The position numbers were made by a program, and so were the translations under genes. The notes beneath the pieces were generated by a model. That model was not told the origin of the DNA. It searched no databases and worked only from the letters and a program-made list of their open reading frames with translations. From a virus, in IMG/VR virus record IMGVR_UViG_3300028548_004170, positions 1 to 24,658 of that record: 24,658 bases of DNA; one strand, written 5' to 3'. Of the stretch, positions 12,816 through 20,053 are shown piece by piece (the first letter of the stretch is position 1; every line of letters starts with the position of its first letter).

Positions 12816-13878
12816 TTGTATAAATCTCTGGGACTACACTACCCTTTTGGTTTATGTTAATTTTATGGCCACCATCTGATTGGTTTATAGTAATATCTAT
12901 ATTACTGTTATCCCACTCTCTTAGTAAAGTAACTTCACCACTTTGTATAATAGTTGTAACAAGAGTGTTTGGATTGTAACCAGCAACTCTACCATCTTTA
13001 TTTGTAAATTTTATTTTTTTATCATATGCTTTATTTAATTCTTCTAATATATTTGCTAAAAAGTTTTGTAGTAAAAAATCTACATCTAAACTTGTGAACC
13101 CTTCGTCTACTTTTTCTTCTAGATAATTCTTATCAATTTCTTTCTTTTCATCCAAAAGATTATCTAATAGTTTTTTCTTTTTATCCTTTTCCTGACTTGC
13201 ACTTTGTTCTTCTTTTTTCTTAGGTGGTCTAATGATTAACATATTATTAATCATACTTTCAGTCAAGTCTAAAATTTTAGGTGGTGTTGGTCTTTGTTCT
13301 CTTGAACCAACTGTTGTTGCTTGAAATGCTCTATTCAATATCACTTGACCAATATCAGACTCTACTGCAATCTCTCCTACAGTTCCATCTACGTTGGGTA
13401 GTAATATGATGAGGGATTGTCCTATCTCATCAACTGTCATACTAAACGCAGTACCACGAACAAGTATCTTTGCTGTTGGTGTCCTGATATCTACGTTCTG
13501 ATTATCGAGATGTGCAATATTACCACTTGCATATCGTACTGTACCAGCTGCAATATTCATTACCAACTTTGATGCAGATGGTGAACTGGGGTCATAGATA
13601 AATTCATCTATCACAAGTTTACTTTGAGGACTTACAGCCACATTGGTATCATCTACAAATGTAATACCAATATTTCCTTTTCCTGTAATCACATTATCTT
13701 TGAACATAATATCCGAGTCTTTCTCAAGGGCAGACTCTTCCCCACCTCTTTCAACAGAGGTTACACCATCTTGTTTTACTACACTACCAATTGCAGCTGC
13801 ATAGAGCAACTGTGGTATGAGTAGTAATAATATACTAAGGCGTAATAATAACATCAATATCTGAACTCGTAGCTCCAT
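12772..13878 (-). CDS. FecR-domain secreted protein with C-terminal curlin-like repeats
   Basis: A long hydrophobic signal sequence ends LLYAAA. Residues about 30-150 form a FecR domain: IGSVVKQDGVTSVERGG, DIMFKDNVITGKGNIGITFV, VDIRTPTAKILVRGTAFSM. A Lys/Glu-rich helical linker follows (about 218-260), and the C-terminus holds two curlin-like units, SNIDITINQSDGG and HKININQKG. FecR domains are periplasmic sensing modules and FecR proteins are often encoded beside CHASE2 proteins in bacteria, so this and the cyclase at 9541-11355 may signal together. The ATG at 13878 is used; a TTG at 13881 and an ATG at 13854 (a shorter signal, overlap of 20 bases) are alternatives, none with a good ribosome-binding site. 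Confidence 0.82.
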   Translation of the reverse strand: MELRVQILMLLLRLSILLLLIPQLLYAAAIGSVVKQDGVTSVERGGEESALEKDSDIMFKDNVITGKGNIGITFVDDTNVAVSPQSKLVIDEFIYDPSSPSASKLVMNIAAGTVRYASGNIAHLDNQNVDIRTPTAKILVRGTAFSMTVDEIGQSLIILLPNVDGTVGEIAVESDIGQVILNRAFQATTVGSREQRPTPPKILDLTESMINNMLIIRPPKKKEEQSASQEKDKKKKLLDNLLDEKKEIDKNYLEEKVDEGFTSLDVDFLLQNFLANILEELNKAYDKKIKFTNKDGRVAGYNPNTLVTTIIQSGEVTLLREWDNSNIDITINQSDGGHKININQKGSVVPEIYTNETTYNNTIDITIR

Positions 13879-14566
13879 CAAATGTCATACTAACTGTAGA
13901 ATCAGTATTTCCACTTTGGTTTACTGTAATATCACTAGCAGCAAATGAACCATTGATATCTAGAAGAGTGTCGTGATTTCCTGAACCTGTGTGGTCTATG
14001 TCGATATCTACATCAGCACTTGATACAGCCATATTGATATTCGTTACTTTTTTATTTGTTCCACTAGCAGTAGAATTTTCTAATACATTAATATCAATAC
14101 CAGCACCTGTCAATACTACATCTATATCAGTATAATCACCAGCACCTGTTGCAGTACCTACAGTATAGAGAGATGTTCCTCCAGCAGCAGATGAATTTCC
14201 AACTCTACTTTCTATAACACTAGTTTGAACACTAAGGTCACCATCAGCACCAATAGCTAAAGTATAAACATTACCAGTACCAGTATTAGTTAAACTTAAT
14301 TCCTCACCACCAGTACCACGAGCAGAATCTCCAGTAACATAGATATCACCAGTTATCGTATTACTGCCCTTTAAATCTACGATAATATCTAAATTTGCAC
14401 CCTCAATTTGTGTTATATCACTAGAAGTACCAACACTACTTCCATCTCCATCTAAGGTAATATCTAAGTCTAAACCACTACCAGATTGATTAATATATAC
14501 TGCATTTTGAGCATGAACCACACTTGTCATAATAAACATAATAATTACAAGTATGAATATTTTCAT
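13835..14566 (-). CDS. secreted curlin-like repeat protein (candidate amyloid subunit)
   Basis: The 243-aa product has a signal peptide (residues 1-19, ending VVHA) and a low-complexity mature part rich in Gly, Ser, Thr, Asp and Asn, with no Cys and little Lys or Arg. Curlin-type units include NAVYINQSGSGLDLDITLDG, SSDITQIEGANLDIIVDLKG, DIDIDHTGSGNHDTLLDING and SDITVNQSGNTDSTVSMTFD, with the typical Ile-x-(Gln/His)-x-Gly core. This composition fits a CsgA/CsgB-like amyloid fibre protein or a beta-solenoid, though the units are less regular than in CsgA. Its start overlaps the csgG stop by 4 bases (ATGA). It is probably the main cargo of the CsgG pore; this is inference. Confidence 0.78.
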   Translation of the reverse strand: MKIFILVIIMFIMTSVVHAQNAVYINQSGSGLDLDITLDGDGSSVGTSSDITQIEGANLDIIVDLKGSNTITGDIYVTGDSARGTGGEELSLTNTGTGNVYTLAIGADGDLSVQTSVIESRVGNSSAAGGTSLYTVGTATGAGDYTDIDVVLTGAGIDINVLENSTASGTNKKVTNINMAVSSADVDIDIDHTGSGNHDTLLDINGSFAASDITVNQSGNTDSTVSMTFDGATSSDIDVIITP

Positions 14567-15402
14567 TTACATTTCTCCCTTTTAAGTAACTTCGGTAAAT
14601 TATGATCACATGGTGGCATTGGAACTGTGTGTACGTCTTTAAATTCCCATAACCCTTTTCTTTCACCCTCCTCAATTAATTCCATAACAGCTGCATCCAT
14701 TGCTTTTCTTACTGCATAGGTTGCCGACTCATTCTCTGTATACCCAATTTCTGTTTCTAACAACTTTGTTCCAGCATCTAAAAATTTAAATACTGTAGCA
14801 GATTGTTGAGCACTCCATATTGTTTTCTCTGTACTAATCGCAAGTAATACTTCTCCAGTTTGTACAGATATTAATCTTATACCTATTGATACAGTATCTT
14901 CTCTAAACTGAGATGATGCACCGATACCTAACATTCTAGCACCTAATCCACCAGTCATAGTATTTGTATCGTATCCTACTATACCACCCTCTATTAAAAC
15001 TCCAGCAAATAATAATGGTGAAATTACATCTTCATCACCAAATGTTTCTCTTGTTTGTCGTATTATCTGTCGTTCTTTTATTAAATTATCAAGAGCTCCT
15101 CTTTCTACTACTTGAAACCATTCACCCCTACCAGCATTTTTCAATGACTGGATTAACCAAATATGTCCACCTTGTGTCACAGCAGTACTTATCAATGCCA
15201 TGTTTTCAGACGGCTTTCTTTGTCCTGTCATATCCGTGAACGAATACACAGCAATCGGCACCTTAACTTTAGGTGGCGTTATTTCCTCTAATTTCTTAAT
15301 GAATATTTTAGGTTGAACTGTTGGGGGGTCTAAAGGAATGGTTGCACACCCAACTAACAAACTAAAACTGGAAATCATTAAGAGGTAAAGTAATTGTTTC
15401 AT
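14563..15402 (-). CDS. csgG: CsgG, curli secretion channel lipoprotein
   Basis: The signal peptide ends SLLVGC (lipobox). The body matches E. coli CsgG throughout: IAVYSFTDMTGQRKP, ISTAVTQGGHIWLIQSLKNA, VVERGALDNLIKERQIIRQT, GVLIEGGIVGYDTNTMTGGL, GARMLGIGASSQFREDTVSI, IRLISVQTGEVLLAISTEKT and LLETEIGYTENES. CsgG forms a nonameric outer-membrane pore that exports curli subunits. The loop that makes the pore constriction (KPYPASNFSTAV in E. coli) reads KPSENMALISTAV here, so the key Tyr is missing and Phe is replaced by Ile. I use the ATG at 15402, which gives a standard signal peptide; ATG 15417 adds five residues. It overlaps csgF by 41 bases. From memory, csgG and csgF occur in some marine myophages. 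Confidence 0.95.
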   Translation of the reverse strand: MKQLLYLLMISSFSLLVGCATIPLDPPTVQPKIFIKKLEEITPPKVKVPIAVYSFTDMTGQRKPSENMALISTAVTQGGHIWLIQSLKNAGRGEWFQVVERGALDNLIKERQIIRQTRETFGDEDVISPLLFAGVLIEGGIVGYDTNTMTGGLGARMLGIGASSQFREDTVSIGIRLISVQTGEVLLAISTEKTIWSAQQSATVFKFLDAGTKLLETEIGYTENESATYAVRKAMDAAVMELIEEGERKGLWEFKDVHTVPMPPCDHNLPKLLKREKCK

Positions 15403-15925
15403 TACCGTCTGGCCCATCTATTTGTAATACTACTTGGTCATTTGCACTATCTTTCGTGTATTTCATTGTTGTTCCGTTAAACGTCATTGTTCCATTACAT
15501 GAAGTTCCACCTGTGTGTCCTTCAACTTCTTGTGCAGTTGGTGCTACTACTGTACCAGCTGTATCTCCACTTGCAACATATGATGTTCCACATGCTTCAC
15601 CAAACATAGCATCTGCTAATTGTTTTGAAAACTCTGCATATATCCTTGATTCAAAATTATCTAAGAACTTTGCAAAATTTGTATTCTTCTTGGCAGCTTC
15701 TATTGATTTCTCTTCAGCAATTCTCTTTGATTTTATTTCTGCTTTTCTTGTAAACTCTTGGTTCTCAATAGTTAAGTAATGAGCACTCGTACCTATACCA
15801 CTAAATGATGGTGATTTATATCTAAACACCAAATCTGTAGCATGTACTTGTGTATGAGCCCATAGTGCTAAAAAAATAGTAATAGACAACAAAAATGCTT
15901 TGGTTCTATTATTTAGATTTTTCAT
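15362..15925 (-). CDS. csgF: CsgF-like curli assembly factor
   Basis: After a signal peptide ending QVHA, the mature N-terminus TDLVFRYKSPSFSGIG closely follows CsgF (TMTFQFRNPNFGG), the very segment that plugs into the CsgG channel. A Lys/Glu-rich helix (QEFTRKAEIKSKRIAEEKSI) and FAKFLDNFESRIYAEFSKQL, similar to CsgF LDNFTQAIQSQIL, come next. The C-terminus has NGTTMKYTKDSANDQVVLQI then ETITLPLNDFQF, like CsgF's last strand. A Gly/Thr-rich insert with two Cys (CGTSY, TSCNG) is unusual. CsgF caps CsgG and couples export to nucleation. The start at ATG 15925 is chosen for the GGGAAAGGCAG site just upstream. At about 187 aa it is longer than E. coli CsgF (138). Confidence 0.88.
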   Translation of the reverse strand: MKNLNNRTKAFLLSITIFLALWAHTQVHATDLVFRYKSPSFSGIGTSAHYLTIENQEFTRKAEIKSKRIAEEKSIEAAKKNTNFAKFLDNFESRIYAEFSKQLADAMFGEACGTSYVASGDTAGTVVAPTAQEVEGHTGGTSCNGTMTFNGTTMKYTKDSANDQVVLQIDGPDGNETITLPLNDFQF

Positions 15926-16175
15926 CTTTCTGCCTTTCCCTTTCCTGTTCATTCAACTCTATAATCGTGTTTATCTTCTGATCTAATCTTATCATATCGT
16001 TGTCGAGCATTCGTATCCTATCAATCAAGGCAATCAATGTTTGCATTGCAGCACCAAGTGTAGGTAAAATCTCAGTTGTAACAAATTTCCAAATGTAGTA
16101 TATGAAATATGACATACCGACAGCGACTACTGTAGGAACACCATACTGGTTTACCAAATCAACTATCTCTTGCAT
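15909..16175 (-). CDS. small TM/coiled-coil protein in the curli operon (second)
   Basis: The 88-aa product has one N-terminal span (VPTVVAVGMSYFIYYIWKFV) and a C-terminal coiled coil (ALIDRIRMLDNDMIRLDQKI, NTIIELNEQERERQ) ending Lys-rich. Topology resembles BhlA/UviB-type small holin-like proteins, and it looks like a diverged paralogue of the gene upstream (shared LIDRIRMLDNDMIRLD / ALDNRVKTMNNEIVRLD). The ATG at 16175 overlaps the upstream stop (TGATG); a TTG at 16178 is possible. Being first in the operon with CsgFG, it may help open or organise the inner membrane. Function not known. Confidence 0.7.
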   Translation of the reverse strand: MQEIVDLVNQYGVPTVVAVGMSYFIYYIWKFVTTEILPTLGAAMQTLIALIDRIRMLDNDMIRLDQKINTIIELNEQERERQKDEKSK

Positions 16176-16453
16176 CAATCTTTCCTTGCGTCTTCTTTAC
16201 CATCAGCAGCAGACATTCTTCTTACGTCTGGTTTTACTCCCAATGTGTGACAGATCAATGCATCAAGTCGTACTATTTCATTGTTCATAGTTTTCACTCT
16301 GTTATCAAGGGCTGATATCATACCATTAAGTGTTTTAGCACTATTCACTACAGAATTCAGTATATATTTCAACAACATGATTATAAAAAATCCACCACCA
16401 ATTACAGCTGCAATGGAAAAACCTAAGTCTGCAATTAATTTAAATGCTTCCAT
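16175..16453 (-). CDS. small TM/coiled-coil protein in the curli operon (first)
   Basis: The 92-aa protein has an N-terminal membrane span (LGFSIAAVIGGGFFIIMLLKYI), then a coiled coil (SALDNRVKTMNNEIVRLDAL) and a polar tail with ICHTLGVKPDVRR. It is the first gene of the run that leads into csgF and csgG, with GAGGAG upstream of the ATG. The resemblance to the next gene suggests duplication. Such a span-plus-coil design is common in small phage holin-like or scaffolding membrane proteins; no specific family recognised. Confidence 0.7.
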   Translation of the reverse strand: MEAFKLIADLGFSIAAVIGGGFFIIMLLKYILNSVVNSAKTLNGMISALDNRVKTMNNEIVRLDALICHTLGVKPDVRRMSAADGKEDARKD

Positions 16454-16466
16454 AGACTATCTCCTC

Positions 16467-16489
16467 AATACTTATATCTAAGTATTTAG
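16467..16489 (-). promoter_or_regulatory. possible late-type promoter and palindrome ahead of the curli-like operon
   Basis: The 81-base gap 16454-16534 holds a perfect 8-bp palindrome AATACTTA-TATC-TAAGTATT (16467-16486) and, on the minus strand, CTAAATA (16483-16489), a 6-of-8 match in context to the T4 late promoter TATAAATA. A weak sigma70 alternative is TTAACA (16493-16498), 16 bases, TATAAG (16471-16476). None is as good as the other promoters in this window, so late, gp55-type control is possible. Confidence 0.35.
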
Positions 16490-16534
16490 GTGTGTTAAAA
16501 TTTTGATTCGGGGATTTGTTTGATAAGGGGGGTT

Positions 16535-16891
16535 TTATGTATCTTTAGGTGCTTTATCAGTATTTTTATATAGATTTACAAAATACTCGGCATCAACAAC
16601 AACAAGAGGTTTTTGATTATTTCTCTTCATAAACAAAACTGGTTCATGTGTTCCACAATTGGCTTCAGCCTGTTCATAGGATTTCCACACATTTAAAGCT
16701 TGTTGGTTCTTACATTCAATTGATAGTGGGAATTTTTCTCTGGCATCTCTAGCCATCATTATATCTTCGCCACCAGCACCCATTGACCTACTCTCTATAT
16801 CTTCTGGGTGTATGTCTAGTCTTTCAATAAGTATATCTCTTACCCATTGTTGAAATTTACGGCCCTTTTGTTTTGCTGATGATGTTTTCAT
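16535..16891 (-). CDS. PD-(D/E)XK nuclease family protein
   Basis: The 118-aa protein shows KQKGRKFQQWVRDILIERL, DIESRSMGAGGEDIMMARDA and PLSIECKNQQALNVWKSYEQ; Asp43 of GGED and Glu59-x-Lys61 of IECK form a PD-(D/E)XK-type site, as in small VRR-NUC/Holliday-junction-resolvase-like proteins common in marine phages. A third core strand VLFMKRNNQKPLVVVDAEYF follows. It may be a structure-specific endonuclease in recombination or packaging. Its start overlaps the zinc-ribbon gene stop (ATGA) and GAGGA lies upstream. Confidence 0.78.
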   Translation of the reverse strand: MKTSSAKQKGRKFQQWVRDILIERLDIHPEDIESRSMGAGGEDIMMARDAREKFPLSIECKNQQALNVWKSYEQAEANCGTHEPVLFMKRNNQKPLVVVDAEYFVNLYKNTDKAPKDT

Positions 16892-17040
16892 TTAGCTTCC
16901 TCATAATCAATTATACTATCTTCTTCTATGTTTTCACCACAAAATATACAATATGTTATTTCATAATATTCTTCGTCTAAATTATGTTTTACAGAAAATT
17001 CTGCCTCACAACTTTCACAAGTAATCAATTGTTTAATCAT
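16888..17040 (-). CDS. small zinc-ribbon protein (50 aa)
   Basis: The frame reads MIKQLITCESCEAEFSVKHN, then LDEEYYEITYCIFCGENIEE and an acidic tail. Two CxxC pairs (Cys8/Cys11 and Cys31/Cys34) form a zinc ribbon, the pattern of many small T4-like phage proteins of unknown function. It overlaps the end of nrdB by 8 bases and the nuclease start by 4, so it is part of the same polycistron. A role as a transcription or nuclease accessory factor is only a guess. Confidence 0.8.
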   Translation of the reverse strand: MIKQLITCESCEAEFSVKHNLDEEYYEITYCIFCGENIEEDSIIDYEEAK

Positions 17041-18268
17041 ATGCACTATCCCAAGAACCTGTTAATCCAGCAACTTCATATTCTGTAACTCTGTTTTCAA
17101 AAAAGTTAGTATGGTCGGCACCATTCAGAATCCACTCTAGCCATGGCAGAGGATTGTTCTTTACTTTGAAGTTAGTTTTCAATCCAAGTTGCAATAACCT
17201 TCTATCAGTTATGTACCTTATATAGGTCTTTACTTCTTCCATAGTTAAACCTTCTATATCACCCATTTCGTATGCAAGTTCAATAAACTTATCTTCTAGT
17301 TTAACAATGTCTTTTGCCATTGTATAGATTTCTTTCTTAAAATCATTGTCTACTAACTTTGGGTGTTCTGCAATAAATGCTTTGAATAGTTTTGAGTTTC
17401 CTTCAACATGCATAGACTCATCACGAATACTCCACTCAACAACTTTACCCATACCCTTCATCTTACCAACTCTTTGGAAGTTAAGTAACATAACAAAAGA
17501 AGCAAACAATGCAACACCCTCATTGAATACAGACTTAGCCATAGCAAGTGCAAGACCTCTTTGTGTAGAGTTATCTGATTTTTGCATGAAGTCAATCTTA
17601 TTAGTCATCTCTTTGTATTCTAGAAACGCATGGTATTCTGAGTCTGGTAATCCTAGTGTATCATTCAATAACGCATAGGCTCTTTGATGCACACCCTCAC
17701 GATTTGCAAATGAACCTAACATGTTCCTGACTTCGTTGTTTTTAAATTTAGGAATGAATTGGTCGTAATAGTTTTGACCTACTGCAACGTCTGATTGTGT
17801 AAACAATCTTAGAACATTTGTAATGTAATCTTTTTCTACCTTTGTAACTTTACCAGTTTTCCAATCACTTACATCTTCTCCTAAGTCAATCTCATCTTCT
17901 ATCCAATGGGCCTTCTCATGTCTTACTGTAAGGTCTACTGCCCATGCATAATAGAAAGGTTTGTATGTTTGAGATGCAACTGTAAGTCCACCACCACGAG
18001 CTCTTAGTATCTTATCCTGAACTTTGATAAGTTCTGAGTATCCACCAATTCTCTCATTGTTCATATAAATCTGTGGAACAGAATTGATACCATTCCTACC
18101 AACACCTAGCTGTTCTGAAACATTATTAATTCTTTGATAAAAAGCAAGACGCTCTTCTTCATTATTCATTAAGTGTTCTGTATATTCTATAGTATGTTCG
18201 TTAAACCATTGTTTTGCTTGTACACAAAAGGGACAGTCTGTCTTTGTATAAATCTGAATATCTAACAT
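17033..18268 (-). CDS. nrdB: glutaredoxin-NrdB fusion, class Ia ribonucleotide reductase small subunit
   Basis: Residues 1-90 are a glutaredoxin (IYTKTDCPFCVQAKQWF with active site Cys12-Cys15; NSVPQIYMNNERIGGYSEL binds glutathione). Residues 100-411 are NrdB: metal ligands Asp128, Glu191, His194, Glu250, Glu284 and His287 and the radical Tyr198 (REGVHQRAY) are all present, so the subunit should be active. The fused glutaredoxin could re-reduce NrdA on the spot. NrdAB makes dNTPs for phage DNA. The gene starts 12 bases after nrdA with AGAAGG upstream. Such fusions are known in some bacteria and phages. Confidence 0.95.
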   Translation of the reverse strand: MLDIQIYTKTDCPFCVQAKQWFNEHTIEYTEHLMNNEEERLAFYQRINNVSEQLGVGRNGINSVPQIYMNNERIGGYSELIKVQDKILRARGGGLTVASQTYKPFYYAWAVDLTVRHEKAHWIEDEIDLGEDVSDWKTGKVTKVEKDYITNVLRLFTQSDVAVGQNYYDQFIPKFKNNEVRNMLGSFANREGVHQRAYALLNDTLGLPDSEYHAFLEYKEMTNKIDFMQKSDNSTQRGLALAMAKSVFNEGVALFASFVMLLNFQRVGKMKGMGKVVEWSIRDESMHVEGNSKLFKAFIAEHPKLVDNDFKKEIYTMAKDIVKLEDKFIELAYEMGDIEGLTMEEVKTYIRYITDRRLLQLGLKTNFKVKNNPLPWLEWILNGADHTNFFENRVTEYEVAGLTGSWDSAYD

Positions 18269-18280
18269 TATTTTTTCCTT

Positions 18281-20053
18281 CTAACCTTGACAAGCAATAC
18301 ATTCATCTTCTTCTTTCTGGATGTCTGTAAGGTCTGTTAATTTATTTAATTCAACTTTTTCTGCAACATTTTCAGCACGATTTGATGTTTCAGTTCTCAG
18401 ATAATACAATCCTTTACACCCCTCTTTCCATGCTCTGAAGTGAACTTCATGTAAGTATTTTTTAGACGCACCAGCTGGGAAATATACGTTGAGAGATTGA
18501 CCCTGACAGAGGTATTTTTGTCTATCTCCAGCGAGTCGTACTATCACATTTTGATTGATTTCTATTGCTGTTTTGAATACTGATTTGATTTCGTCTGATA
18601 AGAATTCTAGGTGTTGGACTGAACCACCGTTTGTTATAATTGAAGTCCATATTTCTGGGGTTTCCATATTGAGGTTTTCTAGTTCCTCTTTGAGATACCT
18701 ATTCTTAATGAGATGAGAACCAGCTCGTGTTCTGTGTGTGTATGCATTTGCTTTGTGAGGTTCGATTGAAGGGGAACAACTAACAATCATAGAACTGTTT
18801 GCATTAGGAGCAATCGCAAGTAAGTGTGCGTTCCTTCTTCCAGTACCCTTCATGTCTTCACATTCACCTCTTTCTTTTGCAAGTAATTCAGTTTCTTCAA
18901 CAGCATATTCTTTTATCTGTTTGAAGATTGCATCATTTATTGATGTTGCAAGTTCTGATTCAAAAGGAATTCTATGTTGTTGTAGATAGGAATGAAAACC
19001 CATTGCACCCAATCCTAATGACCTCTCTTGCTGTGCAGAATATCTTGCACGACTTATTTCATCACCAGCATTATCTATAAAGAATTGTAGTACATTATCT
19101 AAGTAACGTATCAAATCTTTTACTAAAGATGTATCTTTCCACTCATCATATCTTTCTAGATTGAGTGAGGATAAACAACATACAGCTGTCCTATCTTCAT
19201 TTGTAGGTAGATGGATTTCATTACACAGATTTGAACCATTGATTTTAAGACCTTTGTCCTTCATAGTTTGTGGTAATGCACGATTAGCAGTATCAATAAA
19301 GTTAATGTAAGGTTCACCAGTTCTAAATCTTGTTTCTAGAACTATCTCCCACAACTTACGAGCACTAAAAGTTTCTCTCACAGTTGTATCATTTGGGTCT
19401 TTTAAATCCCAAGTCTTATCTTCTTCTACTGCTGTCATAAATTCATCTGTAACATTTACTGCGTGATGAATGTTTAGACATTTTCTTCCTACATCTCCAG
19501 TAGGTATTCGTATTTGTAGAAACTCCATGATATCTGGGTGTGATATATCCATGTAAGCTGCATAAGAACCCTTACGTGTCTTGCCTTGTCTGTATGCAAT
19601 CATATCTGCGTCTACTGTGTGTAAGAATGGTATCGGGCCTGGTGCAATATCTGATACAGAGCGAACTGAAGACCAATGTCCACCTACACCTCCACCCTTG
19701 ACTGACAACCACCGTAACTCTGCTGAATGGTCAATTAGACCCTCTAAACTGTCTGGTACATATGTAAGAAAACATGAGATAGGTAATGCTTTAACTTTTT
19801 CTTTTGGTAGTGGTGCATTAGATAAAACTGGTGATGCAAACATGAACCAACCTTTACTTGCAGCATCATATATTTTTTGTGCAAGTTTCTTATCACCATA
19901 TGAATATGCATTTGCAGCTCTAGCAAATGCCATCTGAGGGGAAGTTTCATCTGAACGACAATAGTATTCAGTTAGTAATTTTTCTGACTGCTCTGAGAGA
20001 ATCTCATCTCTGTTTTTGTCAATTTGTACACCTAGATATGTTTCTTTTTTCAT
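18281..20053 (-). CDS. nrdA: ribonucleotide reductase large subunit NrdA, lacking the ATP cone
   Basis: Active-site landmarks are in place: Cys94 (LPISCFLTY) and Cys292 (AVCCLSSLNL) as the redox pair, NLCNEIHLP with Asn275, Cys277 (thiyl radical) and Glu279, and LYYLRTETSNRAE with the Tyr pair near the end. The C-terminal CIACQG (Cys585, Cys588) relays electrons from thioredoxin or the glutaredoxin fused to NrdB. At 590 aa, with no VxKRDG-type N-terminal ATP cone, it lacks the usual overall activity switch, so dATP would not shut it off, as is common in phage enzymes. It starts inside the end of the primase gene (35-base overlap) behind GGAAGAAAG. Confidence 0.96.
   Translation of the reverse strand: MKKETYLGVQIDKNRDEILSEQSEKLLTEYYCRSDETSPQMAFARAANAYSYGDKKLAQKIYDAASKGWFMFASPVLSNAPLPKEKVKALPISCFLTYVPDSLEGLIDHSAELRWLSVKGGGVGGHWSSVRSVSDIAPGPIPFLHTVDADMIAYRQGKTRKGSYAAYMDISHPDIMEFLQIRIPTGDVGRKCLNIHHAVNVTDEFMTAVEEDKTWDLKDPNDTTVRETFSARKLWEIVLETRFRTGEPYINFIDTANRALPQTMKDKGLKINGSNLCNEIHLPTNEDRTAVCCLSSLNLERYDEWKDTSLVKDLIRYLDNVLQFFIDNAGDEISRARYSAQQERSLGLGAMGFHSYLQQHRIPFESELATSINDAIFKQIKEYAVEETELLAKERGECEDMKGTGRRNAHLLAIAPNANSSMIVSCSPSIEPHKANAYTHRTRAGSHLIKNRYLKEELENLNMETPEIWTSIITNGGSVQHLEFLSDEIKSVFKTAIEINQNVIVRLAGDRQKYLCQGQSLNVYFPAGASKKYLHEVHFRAWKEGCKGLYYLRTETSNRAENVAEKVELNKLTDLTDIQKEEDECIACQG

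Noticed and set aside
11400-14566. Repeats in the curlin-like genes as a possible CRISPR or tandem DNA repeat
   Set aside because: The periodicity is at the protein level only; the DNA of the units differs too much for direct repeats or spacers.
16501-16534. C-rich/G-rich tract after the nuclease gene as a terminator
   Set aside because: On either strand the two G runs are on the same strand, so no stem forms; there is no T tract.
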